Assembly (NCBI GenBank): GCA_027186245.1
Contig: CP114493.1
Coordinates: forward strand, 8,625,501 to 8,689,500
Source: Coriaria nepalensis
Lineage: Eukaryota; Streptophyta; Magnoliopsida; Cucurbitales; Coriariaceae
Direction: 5' to 3'
DNA length: 64,000 bases
Shown: positions 39,101 through 52,318 of the stretch, piece after piece
Layout of the letters: each line of letters opens with the position of its first letter
Position numbering within the stretch: the first letter of the stretch is position 1
Made by a program: the position numbers and the translations under genes
Notes under the pieces: model-generated
Database searches by the model: none
Told to the model about the DNA's origin: nothing
Seen by the model: only the letters and a program-made list of their open reading frames with translations

Positions 39101-42100
39101 CAATACCTCTTTTTTTTTTCCCTCATTGGAAGACAAATCTGGTAAGTGGAAACCCATGCATTAAGAAAAAAAAAGTTAGAAAAAGAAAAAACCTTTAAAC
39201 TAACTAAAAACTAAATGTTTTGTCAAATATAGAAATCATTTACGTTTAAAAGAAGGTGTACAATCGAACCCAATCCACTGAATAAGCTATAACTAATATT
39301 AAAGGAAGGTGCACGTGGAAATATACTTATTAGAGGAGAGCTCCTCTTAGCATATAAAATGAATTAGAAGTGAGTATAAAACCTTATAATATAAAGCGGA
39401 TACACGTCATAAAATTTATAAGTGAGTCCCAAAAATATATTAATTCTAAACCAATATGTTATTCCTAATTTATAAGCCAACCTAGGAGGCTCCCTACTTA
39501 TTATATACGGTCAAGAGCTAATTTGGAAAAGTAATGTTCTATTTCTTGAATTTTCTTTTTTCAATTAACTGATTAAATTACTTTAAAAATATAAACATAT
39601 GGAGTATTAACGCGAATCCAAAGAAAGAACAAAGAAAAACACGACGAGAATTAAATAAATGCTCAGAACATCACCTGGAAAAAGGTAACTTGTACTTTCA
39701 AAGCAAAAATAAAAATAAAAATAATAATAATGTTGCCAACCTTACGATCCAACCAGATTTCAGTCTGGGCTTCGGAGATTTTACTTCGATCTAACAAACA
39801 TTCTAGCAAAAGATGCAGATATTTCTTGTTTCTTTTTTTTTTTTCTTTTTTTTTTTTTTAATAAAAAAAATTAGCATGTTAATTAACGATAAAACAAAAA
39901 GCTCCCATGCCCATTACAATGACAGTTTTTCCCATGAAAATAGCTTCTCTCTACTAATAGTGATCACAAGTTAAAGCAATATTTTTTTTTATAAAAAAAT
40001 AAAAATGAAGATCAGAGCAAACCTGTAATTAACGGATAAAAAGACAACTAAGATGTCACAGCTACGACGCCAACCCAAAATACAAAAAGTGAAGATCGTA
40101 AACTAATTCTTCAAAATAAATAAATAAAAACCCAGGTAGATCAAGCTCACGTGATAAAATATGCAAAAGGGAAAAATTATCACTTATTAAAGCATGCATG
40201 ATCGGTACATACCTAGGGGGTTAAAGATAAAATTCAACATGTAAACTGGAGATTCTATATTAGCTTAAATTTTGACTCAGAACGACTTTCGAGAAGATAT
40301 ATACATACATGCACAGTATCACTTCTATGACATCACTGTACATTGCAGAAGACAATAACAAGTAAACCCTCAGGCCAATTTCGAATACTTATTTTAATGC
40401 GAATTCATCGGAACTTCAGATTTATGAGTGATACGCTATCCAAACCAGGCATCATTCAAATAATCACCATCGCGTTAAGCTTGCATAAGCATTTATAACA
40501 CGGATGCAAGTATATATTGTATATACAAACACTATGTACTCTTTTTTCCCTTGAAAAGTACAAGACACATGTACCCAAGTCTTAACATGCGATCACATGT
40601 CTATGCAATCTTAAGAACATGCAATTATGTACATCTATATCGTAAAAATACAATAACATGTCGAAAATACAGGTGGGCCTTATACAAACTAGAATCTTCA
40701 TTGATGAAAACTACCTGGTTTACTAATTTCTAGGTAATATCATGTATATGATCACTGAATATACACAAGAAAACATTAACTTTCTTAAAAATACAACAAT
40801 CAGTAGTTGTTGGTCTGATGTACTTATCACAAATTCACAATGTTACAACTTAATACCTGAGATCTCTTCCATTGTTAGGTGGCATTATGAAACTCATTTA
40901 GAAATTGGAGTTTGTGAAAATAAAGTTCAAAAAGTTGTAGTTTGGTTAGATTCATTAGGGAGGTAAACAAAAATCGATTAAGAAAAAACTATATCCAAAT
41001 GCAGCCTACTAAAGCTTGTTAACATTTTAAGACAGTTTAAACATAGCAGAATCTAATTATGCAAACCTCAGTAAGGAAAAAAGGTTTGTTCCAGCCTCCA
41101 GGTACATACATAAACATGAAAAAATTGTTAACTATATGATGGACCAAGAAAACTTTTTCATATTATGTAGCTGCACTGTTCTAGCGATTCTAAATTTCTA
41201 ATCCAAATTTTTCCAAGAATGTAAGAAGCTACTTTTGTACAAGTATCCGTAACTGGTTATTAGAGAGTGATATGAGGGAGAAAGAGCACAGATAGAGAGA
41301 GTACAAACGGAGTTAACTACATATATGCTGTAAAGCATTTACTAGGGATTTTGCTATGAACGGCTAATTTTGGGAATAGATACATATAACGACACGCTGA
41401 TTGCAACTACTGCGTTAACATTTTCAGTCCCTGCAATTTCTGACTTGTCAAAATCAGAATCCCTAACGTGGAAGTAGTTCTACTCTCAATCCCGAGTTTT
41501 CTCTGGCACATGGAAAATAATTAAATAAAAAGGAAAAAAAAAAAATATATATCCCAGAAATTCTTAAGTGGACTATTTCTATGGTAAATAAACCTCATAT
41601 AATTTTTACAATACCACGTCATACATTACAATATACCTTATGTTAAGGTAAATAGTAAACACCTAGTCCATAAATTCTCATGGCAATAACAAACAACATA
41701 GAGTGGGGTGGGGTAATGCGCAAAAAAACAAATTCAACCCGATTGAACTGCGTTTTTTATAAGCAGCTGTGAAAAGGGTCTCTGCTAATCAAAAACATAT
41801 TAGCACTCTCTCTATCAAAACTGCAATCCAAACTAGGGTTTCGTTGTTACCGAGAATTTTAATTATTCTGCGAGTTTTATTGGTGTTCATAGTAAGAGAG
41901 TGGATTGTTAACTTATTATACATAAGAGCTAGAGAGCGAAGAGGTAGGAGAGCGTTTTGTTCATCGCTCATATAGTTCTTATGCATAAAGAGGTAAAGGT
42001 ATAGAGTATACGGTAAACAATTTCTAAATGTTCAAAATAGAGAAAGATTTAGAGATAGATATGGATAAATAATTGTCCAAAATACTAATAAACAAAGTAG

Positions 42101-43192
42101 ACCCTTATCGAGTAGATCGACCAAAGAGAGAGGGGGGGAGAGAAAGACTGACCGGAATGGGTTCTAACGGAAGAACCATTGCAAAGGTTACTGAGCTGCA
42201 ATTCAATCTTGTTCAAGAACGTAGTTGCTTCATCAAAAGGCCTTTCCAGATCTGATTTATACTTCACCAACATATCACAGTACGTTTCCTTAAAACATCC
42301 AAACAGAATTGACTACATGAGCGATGAAAAATAAAAAAAAATAAAAATTGAGTCAAAGTAGCAAAATGGGAAGATGAAGAAAGGGAGGGGGATACTGGAT
42401 AGTGAGAGAGAAGAGGGGGGGACCAGTAATTTTACCATAAACTCGTCGAGCTCGGGATCGGCTCCAAAGCACGTGGAAACCACGTCCCGCTTATTAAACA
42501 GATCGTTTTCTCTCCGAATCTCCTCCAACACGCACGCTATCTCCGAAGGCGCCCCTACCTGAAACAGTTATAACTAATTACTACCACCGAAATTCAAAAG
42601 ATCGTCGCAAATAATTTCCATCGCAGTTCACAATTTTCTCATCTTTTCCAGCTATCCAAACATAAATTTTCCGTCTCTTTCCTTCCTTTTCTTTTATTTT
42701 ACTTCGTCTTTTAAGCGAAGTTCAAAGGTCGGAGCAATAAGAAGAAAACTACTGAGTAGACCTGAGACCACGGGTCGAGGTTCAAGATAAGAGGAAAATC
42801 AGAAAATCAAAGACTGAAATCGATAGTTCATGAGCAGATGCAGTAGCTAGTTTCACCTTCTGGCAAGCAATATAAGCTTCGAGCAAGCGAGGATAACAAG
42901 GATGAGAAGCAATTTTAGCTTTGATCAAGCTCAGCATATCATCTTCTCGTCGAACTTCCGGCCAGATATTGTTATTATTATTATTGGAGGCAGCTGCTTC
43001 AGTTTCGATTATGGCGGAAGCAGCGGCGGAGAGCAAGTCCTCTGATCCGAAAATCGGGATCCGATCGTCGCGGAAGGCTCCGGAAGCAAGCAAGGTCTGG
43101 TAATCGACCGGTAGCATCAGATTCTCCGGCGACATCAACGCGTTTTCTGAATACTCCAGCGCCGTCGATTGTAGGCCGTACATTTCATCCAT
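36149..43192 (-). CDS. KNAT6: Class I KNOX homeodomain protein, KNAT6/KNAT2 type
   Basis: TALE homeodomain transcription factor that maintains meristem and boundary identity. Five exons on the minus strand: 43192-42857, 42558-42436, 42288-42177, 36732-36494 and 36307-36149, giving 322 residues. Order: N-terminus [10 protein letters not shown] with a six-Asn run; KNOX1 and KNOX2 (about residues 80-190: [44 protein letters not shown]); an acidic Ser/Glu linker; ELK (about 220-241); and a homeodomain (about 242-303) with the three-residue loop PYP in HYKWPYPT and [12 protein letters not shown]. The KNAT6/2 subclass rests on the N-terminus and the [14 protein letters not shown] wording. I chose the ATG at 43192; one at 43201 would add three residues, and the frame upstream is open but looks like a leader. 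Intron 3 is 5.4 kb. Confidence 0.95.
36733..42176 (-). other. 5.4-kb intron 3 of the KNOX gene
   Basis: A single intron separating the KNOX2-encoding exon from the ELK/homeodomain exon. The donor is a weak GTTCTT (42176-42171 on the minus strand) and the acceptor a standard GTGTGCAG. It holds only short, featureless reading frames. It also has poly-T runs (near 37084, 39835-39860) and AT-rich DNA. A large intron at this position is well known in class I KNOX genes and can carry regulatory sequence. No transposon-encoded protein seen. Confidence 0.8.
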
Positions 43193-44805
43193 AATCGACA
43201 TGAAGAATATCAAATGATCAATCGAACCTTCGTATTTCCAATTTTCGTAATCCAAAAAAGAGAAGACAATTGTAACTATTAGAGAATTGCTGGAATTCGA
43301 AGCGGCAGAGAGAGAGAGAGAGAAGAAGTGCAAGGTGGCGGCATAGGGAATTTGTGATTTTTCTGACCGAACGGAGCAAAAACAAGCGGATGGGACGCTA
43401 AAAGAGCAGGCAAAGAGCTTGAGAGTGAGAAGGTCCCTTACTTTCCGGTACTCTTTTTTTTTTTTTTTTTAAATTAATTTTTTTTTTATATCCTTCCCAT
43501 TATTGCTATTTTGTGTGCAACAATTCAGCTCATGGAGGAGATGTTATATAAAGTATATATTATATAGTTTATAGTTGTATTTTCTTTTTTTAATTAAACG
43601 TTGGTAAATTTTGTAGGATCTATTATTTATATATATATTCCTTTTTTTTTCTAACTTCAAAATTAACTAATTCCGAAATATAAAAAATAATTAAAAAAAA
43701 AAAAAAAACTCAATTGGACCAATAAAACATGTTTTAAGTAAGGGGGTAAAAAAAAATATTACAAAATCAAAGGGCGTGTAATTTAAATCTTTAATGTTTT
43801 TCTAGCACAATATAATCATGGTATTATAAATTTAAAAACTTAATTTTCTAGTAAATTTGATTAAATATACAAAAAAGTTGAAATATAGTGGGCTAAAATG
43901 GAAATTTGATGTGGCAAATTTTAAAATCAAAATTATATTAATTTAGAAATAATTGGTGTCAAAATTATATATGATTCAAAAAGTTATATATACCAATAAA
44001 AAAGTGGATTATGGAGCATGTAATGCTTTTCAAATAGAAGATATAATAAGACTTAATATTTACATCTGGTTAATTATAAATTTTTTAAATATAATATAAT
44101 AAATATATATTACATATTTTTAACTAATTATTTTATAGATAAAAAATATAAATCTGATTATTTACTATATAATGTATATATATATATATATATCAAATAA
44201 GAGAAAATAATAAAATTATAATAAGATTTAATTTTATTACAATAATTATTTAAATGTAATTTTATATGGGGGTATCTTTTCCAAAATATATTTATATTTT
44301 TAAAAAATATAACTAATAATTAATGTGAATATTTAATTGATTAATGATTTTTAAAAAAAAACACTTATTCATATTTTTTGTTTTTGTTTTTTGGTTTCAA
44401 AATTTTAATATAATTTGCTCTAACTTAAATAAAATAAAAGGCCCAATATTTTTATTGGGCCGTAACAGAAGTCCATCCGTACTCATCATCTTGCTTATGT
44501 ACACCCCCTACCCCCCCCCCCCCCCCAATTATATTCTTATGCATGTAGGAGGAATGTATGTATATATACATATAATTGGGGCATAATACTTTATATTATA
44601 TTATTATTATTCAGTAACCTAACTTCACCTTGTTTTATCAGTACCCATAATTTTATGAATTATGCCCACTAAGAGTTAAAAATGTCACACGTTACATTGA
44701 CGTTTTAGTAAAATTTATATTTATAATTATTATTAATGTTCACTTTTAAAATAAACTTTACGAGGTTAGGAAATGTAACATATCTTCCTGAACTTATCAT
44801 TATTG

Positions 44806-44910
<105 letters not shown>

Positions 44911-46775
44911 TGTTAGTAAGATATTATTCAAAGCTATCACTCGACTTGTAATAAGGATATTTTTCGACGGTGGCCGACACGATTCTGGTTGTCCGAGACG
45001 TCCAACACCCACTTTGAATCTTTTATCTGATAGATTCATTTATTAGACTTTTAGTCCATGATCTGCTGCGTTGAACTCCACCGCATGAACTATATACTGA
45101 CCAACAATCAAGAGACCGTAATAGTTTTGATATCATCATCAGAATAGCTGTGGCCAGAAGCATGACAATCCATCCGCTTGACCATAGTCAAACAGCCACG
45201 TGCGTTGTCGCTCTCTGGCCATGCGTCTGTTCTGCTTGTGATAAATGTGCCGGATCTCACAGTTCTAATTGGTATTCAAATCGCAGTTGCTAGTTGATCA
45301 ATGTAGCCTAGTTATTCGTGGGCCCCCCCCCACTCGTTGAACGAAGATATGTTGGTAATTTGTTTTGAGTATATATTGAATTGAGAATGATAATGATTAT
45401 ATTTTTGGTGGGCTAAATAAAATTATTTAAGTAATTTAATAAAAATTTTATATAAATAATTATTTTAATTTTTTATTTAAAAAAATAATATTTAATTAAT
45501 AATAAAATAATAATATTTTAATTTAAGTGAAAATAAAATATTATTTATATTTCATTATTTCTTCTAACTTAATAGCTGAACGAACTCAATAGAACACGCA
45601 GTGTATGTTTGGTTCATTTTTCTGAAAAGTTAATTGATTTTTTTGATGAATTTTATTATTTTATTTAATAATTAATTAAGCAATGATAAACAAATTATTT
45701 CGATCAAAATTAAATAATAATTCTCTAATAATTATCAAAACATATATTTTTATTATAAATCGCTTTCGTCGTTCTCAACATTTTTCATTCCCTTCTTTTG
45801 ATACTCAAATAATTTTCAAAAACTTTTTAATGGCCTGTGACACTAAGAATAAAAATTTCTGTCGTTGATTCTAGCTCTAGCCTAGCTGCCTATGCCCATG
45901 GTGTAGCCTTTGATTGATTTGATTGACTGATTGATTGATTTTACGTCAAAAACTAAAAAATAAAAAAAATTAATAAAAATACCTAACGGAAGGACTTCCT
46001 TTCAGGCTTACGAGTTACCATTTATGAACAGCTTGGGCCACTAAAATTGCAGTATCAAATTGTTCAGTGTCGGTGTCGGTGTTTGAAATAGTAGACGGTA
46101 GTGGCGGCGATTGAGCTGGTGGTGGCTATATAGGTATGATATATATATATAAAAAATGGTGGTGGATCCGTTGATACTCGGAATCTCAGTGCCGACTGTA
46201 TTGTTGGAGTGATGAATTATGGAACGGTGGAGAAAGCGGAGACGAAAGTGAACCGCAGTGATGATTTTTACGTTGAAGGTAAGAAATTTGATTATCGGAA
46301 TCTTAATGATAGTAACAATAATAGAATGGTGGAGAGAATACAAAAGCAAGATGGTTTCAAAGACTAGGATGAGAAAGAGGCTGTGGAGGACAATGACAGT
46401 GTAATTAGGGCTTGGGTTGATGCTAAATTTGATCATTTAAGACCATTATGTCTTGATATTCTCTTTCTTATTTTTCACACACGATTACATGGTCGACATG
46501 TTTTAGTGTTGCGATATCATGTGTAGAGTTATTGTCGGAGAGGTGTCGAACATTAGCAGTTGTTAATTCCGTCTCTAAATATCACATGCATCGTTAAATT
46601 TATTTATAAATATTATATTAAATTTATAATTATTCTCATAAACTTAATTAATTACACTGTTACGGCTACTGCTACGATTTTTCTGGATCTCCAGCAATTA
46701 GACTAGACAACGTACGTGACTAAATTTCCAACTCCCAAACTTGCCACGCAATACTTTATAATCTGATTTATTCTT

Positions 46776-46937
46776 CTAAATAAAACCAAAATGTAATATT
46801 TTCATACCTTTTAGCTCCTGAAGAACAGATTGAATCACAAATGCTTGTCTTGGCCTGGACGCTGTCTCCGCTTCTGACTCAGATCGAGTTTCTTTTAAGA
46901 TTAATTTATGCAAAAATGAAGAAAGATTCATAGACAT
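46776..46937 (-). CDS. Small hypothetical ORF (53 aa), uncertain
   Basis: A minus-strand ORF from ATG 46937 to TAG 46776. It begins MSMNLSSFLHKLILKETRSE, has an acidic then basic middle (SEAETASRPRQAF), and continues FVIQSVLQELKG. A GT donor (AAAG|GTATGA) sits after codon 43, so it could instead be a first exon whose partner I did not find. TATTTAAATGG lies about 60-70 bases upstream on the same strand, with a CT-rich leader between, which is promoter-like. I do not recognise the family. It may be chance or a gene relic. Confidence 0.25.
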   Translation of the reverse strand: MSMNLSSFLHKLILKETRSESEAETASRPRQAFVIQSVLQELKGMKILHFGFI

Positions 46938-49858
46938 ATAGAGAGAGAGAGAGCAGGGCCAGTGTTTGGTGACAGGTGAAGTGTAATATTAGCCATTTAA
47001 ATAGGCAGTATAGCAAGAGAGAGAACCTACTGCTACTGTTTTCTGTTTTCTGTTTACTGTTTTCTGTTTACTGTTAATAAAGTTATTTGTTTACTGTTTA
47101 TTTTTTAATTTATTTTTTTCTTAATATTTTTGGGAGGAAGACAAAGAGAATGGAATGTTTGCTGCCATTTGTCTTTCACTTTCCTTCGATTCTTTATATG
47201 TTTGACATTTACACTTAATCAACATCTGTTCGACATGTTCATTAATTTCATTATCACTACACGAGGTAAGCTAATGAAGGGGAAGGCCACTTATAGATTC
47301 TTAATAATCTTCTATTATAATCTTAATGTAAGACTTTAATTTTATAAGTTTGTTTAAACTCTTTTTTACTTTCTCTTTACCTCTATTCATCTATCTGTTA
47401 ATCGGTACATCAAAATAATTCGAACAGTCTGTTGACAACAGATGAACTTGAGATTAAGATTTTCATATCTAACTTTCAAACCTAATTATTCTTCTAAAGT
47501 TACAAATCCATTATGCCGACTTTAGTTTATATTTCAATACTATATCAAATCAAACATGCAAGAAATCTAAATTATGTCATTTATATGAAATGGTTTAAAT
47601 AATTTATCAATCATAAAACTAGAATGTATGCTAATTTATAACCTGATCAAGACACACAAAAATGAATGCTCTAGTCAACTAAAAAGATGAGAAAGGTTTA
47701 GTAGACTAAAAATAAAAGCATTAATAAAAAAATCAAGAGATATCTTATAAAATGGAACTTACGAACACGTGTTATCGGAAAAAAAAAATCCAGATTAGTG
47801 AAAAGGGTTTCAAGTTATATATTAAGCACGTATTTAGGCGATAATTAGTCAGTTTAAAAAGGTGATCTTTGACTTTTAAAAGCAAGGTCAAAACATAATT
47901 AGTGGGAACTTAATGCCTCGTTTTATTTATTTTTTGTTTCTGTTTTTTAATGTCTAATTGACTTTTTTGAGAGGGACGACCAATCTTGAGCCAGGAGAGG
48001 GTACAAATTAGCCCTAACTGGGGACTAATTGTCTAGATCAATTTTTATATTATCTTATCCCGACAAATATCCATGCTTAGCATTAAATTTATGTCGTAAT
48101 TATATTATCTTATCCTTGTTTTTTCTCCCCTTTCCGTTTTGGGCTATGTTTAGGAGTACTGGTATGGGACGATTAGCCCAGCCCATACATTGTTTTTGGG
48201 CCGTCAATAGAAGAAGGATTCGAGTTCTCTTGGGCCCTTTTAGAGAATCCAGTCTTTCATCAACTGCCAACTGGACCACTCTGAAAACAGGTGCATAGCT
48301 TAGAGGGTCGAGATACCCACAATAAAAGGAACAAATATTCCTTATTTCTAATATTATATTAACTTAAATGGTGAGTGCATAGAACCTCTCTTAAGTACTC
48401 CTGGTAAAGCAAAAGGGCTAATCTTACCCATCAAAACAAAACAAAAAACAATCCCTTTTTGTTAGCTTATTTAGTATATGGCACTAGGCATTAGCATTAT
48501 GCATGGCACCGACCAAGGGACCAAGTTGACTCTGTCGTGGCCCACGGCGTGCTAGAAGAGGCACAGTCACACCGAATTATAACAGCCCAAAACAGCCAGT
48601 GCCAGTCAGAGTTCACTTCAACTGAAAAGAGTGTTTATTAGTGGCTTACCGGCTTCCCTTGTACCCTTTTTTTTAATGTACTCATTCTTATCATCATCCT
48701 CTCAACGTGCGAGCCACTTCCTTATAAAATTTCCTCAATTATGAGCCGTCCATCATCCATGCATATCTATAAACTGACAAAACTGCCCACCTTATGCATT
48801 GTTTCTTTGTTTCCCTTTCCTTTTCACAATTAAACCCAACCGATTATTTGTATACATGAAGTCATGAACATGAAGACTAGTCATTCAATTTACATATCTT
48901 GAACGAATTTTTTTATTTTTTATGTTGACAGATCGAAAAAATGCCACTTTCAATATTCTTTGAGAAATATTTACGAAAATATCATTATTAATGAGGACTT
49001 AAGTTAATATCATGATCACAAAGGTCTGTTAGTTCAAAAATGAGATTGAACAACATCGCTCACAAGGCTGAGCACTTACCAGTCCACAGAGTCGTTGAAA
49101 GTGTTGTCTAAGAGGCACAGAACATAATGGGCCAAAGTTCCTCTCACGAGATGATTTCATCAATTCCCACGATATTATAAAACTGCTTCCAAATTAAGAA
49201 AAATTTGCATGGATTCTACCGAATAAATAGTTTTATCTTAAGAGGACTTTACCAAAATTTGCATGGATTTTCATATGATGAATAATATAATACATAAAAA
49301 TAACATCTTCCAATTAAAAATAATATCTATTACCGTTTTAGTAGTTTATTCATCCGCAAATAAACTGTATGTCAAGTTGTCAACCACGGTAGCCTCTTTG
49401 GCTCTTTTCATTGATCGGAACTTAAACAACCTAGTACCACCAAGTCAGTCACCAACTCCCCACTTCCAACTTTTGTTTTACGAGTTAGGACATGCCATTA
49501 AAGTAGCCACGTACCAATAAAGTGGAATATACTTTTTTTTTCTTTTTCTATTTATTATTTATATTTTCCATAAGTTACATTATTATTATTAAATAAATAA
49601 ATAAATAAATATATATATATATATGTATATAGGATAAAATGCAGGCTTTAGACAATTAAAATAATAATTATATTTCAGTGTCTCGCACTCGCATTCTTTT
49701 GTTTCTTATTTTACCCTTCGAATTGGCTGCTGACTAGGCCTGAGAAAGTCAGCTCAGAGGTTGCTTGAGGCTTGAGTTACATGTAATATAATGGCACTTC
49801 GCTGAAAAAAAGATGACCAAATGAGGCTATTTCTGGAATGGCGGAATTTGAAACTGTC

Positions 49859-49865
49859 TATATAA
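49859..49865 (+). promoter_or_regulatory. TATA box of PG2
   Basis: TATATAA about 95-100 bases upstream of the PG2 ATG. Confidence 0.55.
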
Positions 49866-49959
49866 CTAGTTAAACTACTATGCTACACTGTTTCTAATTA
49901 AGCACTATTTCCAAGAAGCAAACAAAAAACTGAGGTTTGAAGTTTGAAGCGGAAGAAAG

Positions 49960-52318
49960 ATGACTACAAATAACAAAAGACTGTCTTCTCTCCTCATAGT
50001 ACTATACTTCCTTGTACTACTTGTCTTAGTCATATCCTCCTCTTTAGTTCCCGCGGAAGCAAGAAAGCACCATAGCAAGAAGATCAAGACCAAACACCGC
50101 CATAATAAGCATCACAAGAACAAGAATAGAAATGGCACTGCTGCTGCTCCTTTCCCAAGCCCTGATTTTCCGAGCCCCGCCGCACCTCCCCGCTCTCCTG
50201 CAGGTGGCCAGTCTAGCATTTTCAATATCATGTCTTTCGGAGCAAAGGGTGATGGAAATTTCGATGATTCGAATGTAAGATATTAATTAACAAGAATTTA
50301 TCTAGAATAACCTGTTTATCGAGACGGTCACGTTAAGTCCTTGATTTTATTTTATGATGGGCAGGCACTTGTAGCTGCATGGAAAGCTGCATGCAAAGTT
50401 GAAGGAGCTACCATAGAAATACCATCAGATTTCAAGTTTCTTATTAAAGCCATAAATCTTCAAGGCCCTTGTACTTCTCATCTTGTTCTTCAGGTAGTCA
50501 GTTTGATTTTTTAATTTGTCTCTTTATTTGTTTAATCAATTGCATGCATTATATTTCTAAACATATAGTGTAGATTATATATATACTATATAAATTTGAT
50601 CAACTTGTAGAAACTGGGGTTAATAAATTCAATCATATTATAAACAGATAGATGGACATGTGCTGGCCCCACCAAAAGTAGGTTCATGGCCAAACTCTAG
50701 CCTGTTTCAATGGCTAAACTTCAAATGGCTCCATAACTTCACAATCCAGGGCTCTGGTACCGTTGATGGTCAAGGTTTTGACTGGTGGGCACCTTCTCAA
50801 GTCTATAACACTCGGGTCAGTACTTACAATTTTTATATATAAATATTATCGTAATATTACGAAAATAATAAATAAATCATATTTATTTAAGAGTTTTTTT
50901 TATCAGTATGACTCTGGATTAATAATTCCAAAAAACACAAATAAAAAGTGTATAATAATTGGGACTTACTTTACGTATTTATTTATTTCTTGTTAACAGA
51001 AAAGATCGAGACACATTCCATATATCAAACCCACGGTAAGATTTGATTAATCATACCATATGGTTAATTTAATATATGTATTATTAATGGGTTTAATTTA
51101 TTTTTATATTAACTGATCAATGTATATATAAAAATAGGCTTTGAGATTCTATTCAAGCTTCAATGTGACCGTTCGCAATATAAAAATAATAAACAGTCCT
51201 CAGTGCCATCTAAAATTCGACAGTTCCGGCAACATCGAAGTTCTTAATATTACCATTTTGTCCCCAGAGACCAGCCCTAACACCGACGGCATTCACCTGC
51301 AGAACACCAATGACGTGGAGATTCATGATTCCAACATTGGGTCCGGTAAGAATTAGTCAACTAATTATTTAGTTAATATGTCTTTTGCTCTTGAAATCTT
51401 GATTAATTAGTTTCATTAATTAATGCAGGAGACGACTGCGTTTCCATACAGACAGGTTGTTCTAATGTTCATGTTCACCACATTCGCTGTGGCCCAGGCC
51501 ATGGTGTAAGGTGAGTTTACTAAATTAATATTACTTTTTTTTTTCCTTAATTATTAAATGTAAGAGAATTTGCATTATATTCATGAATTCCTTTCTATAT
51601 TGAATAACAGTATAGGAGGACTAGGGAAAGACAAAAGCATGGCATGTGTTTCCAACATCATTGTTGATAACATCTCTATTCAGGACACTCTTTATGGAGT
51701 CAGAATTAAGACATGGCAGGTACTGATAATGAATAAAATGATCCATCTTCTTTTTTTTTTTTTTTTTTTTTTATATATATTTAGTTTCCGATCTAGACTT
51801 ATATTCCCGATGAAAGACGATAGTATCTCAATACGGGTTATAACATTTATGATGAAAATATGTTTACATATTTGCAGGGAGGGATAGGGAGTGTGAAAAA
51901 CGTATCATTCTCTAACATCCAAGTATGGAATGTAAAAATACCAATTATGATAGATCAATTCTACTGCGACAAGATGATCGGTTCGTGCAAGAACCGGATG
52001 GGAGCCATTGCAATTTCAGGCATTAAATACGACCAAGTTATTGGCACTTACTCGCAACAGCCTATTCATTTAGCTTGCAGCCATGAAATCCCATGTGTTG
52101 ACGTTGACTTAATTGATATTCAACTGAAGCCATCGAGTAGTAGTAGAGAGTTTCAACATGCTGAGCAGGCTCTGTGCATGAACTCTTATGGAAGATCACA
52201 GGCTCCTCTTGTTCCTTCTAGCATCGGTTACTGTTTGGGAAGAGGTAGTCGGATTAGTAGTGATAGTGGTGGTGTCGTTGAGAGTATTTCAAGAGCGCAT
52301 GCTAATAGTTTATGTTAG
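49960..52318 (+). CDS. Polygalacturonase, GH28 family (PG2)
   Basis: Second predicted secreted pectin-degrading enzyme of the window. Eight exons: 49960-50274, 50365-50493, 50648-50815, 51000-51035, 51138-51345, 51429-51510, 51611-51719 and 51878-52318, giving 495 residues. Residues 1-34 form a hydrophobic signal. Residues 35-60 are extremely rich in His and Lys (KHHSKKIKTKHRHNKHHKNK), followed by a Pro/Ser/Ala linker. The beta-helix starts near FNIMSFGAKG. Catalytic motifs: NTDGIHL (Asn264), DD at 287-288, GHG at 309-311 and RIKTW from 344. The exon of 208 bases holding NTD is the same length as in PG1. PG2 has two extra introns: after VLQ, and between GHGVS and IGG. A TATATAA box lies upstream. 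Confidence 0.95.

Noticed and set aside
46041..46436. 131-codon open frame on the minus strand
   Set aside because: Ile/Leu/His-rich, with no recognisable motif, promoter or codon bias; AT-rich chance frame.
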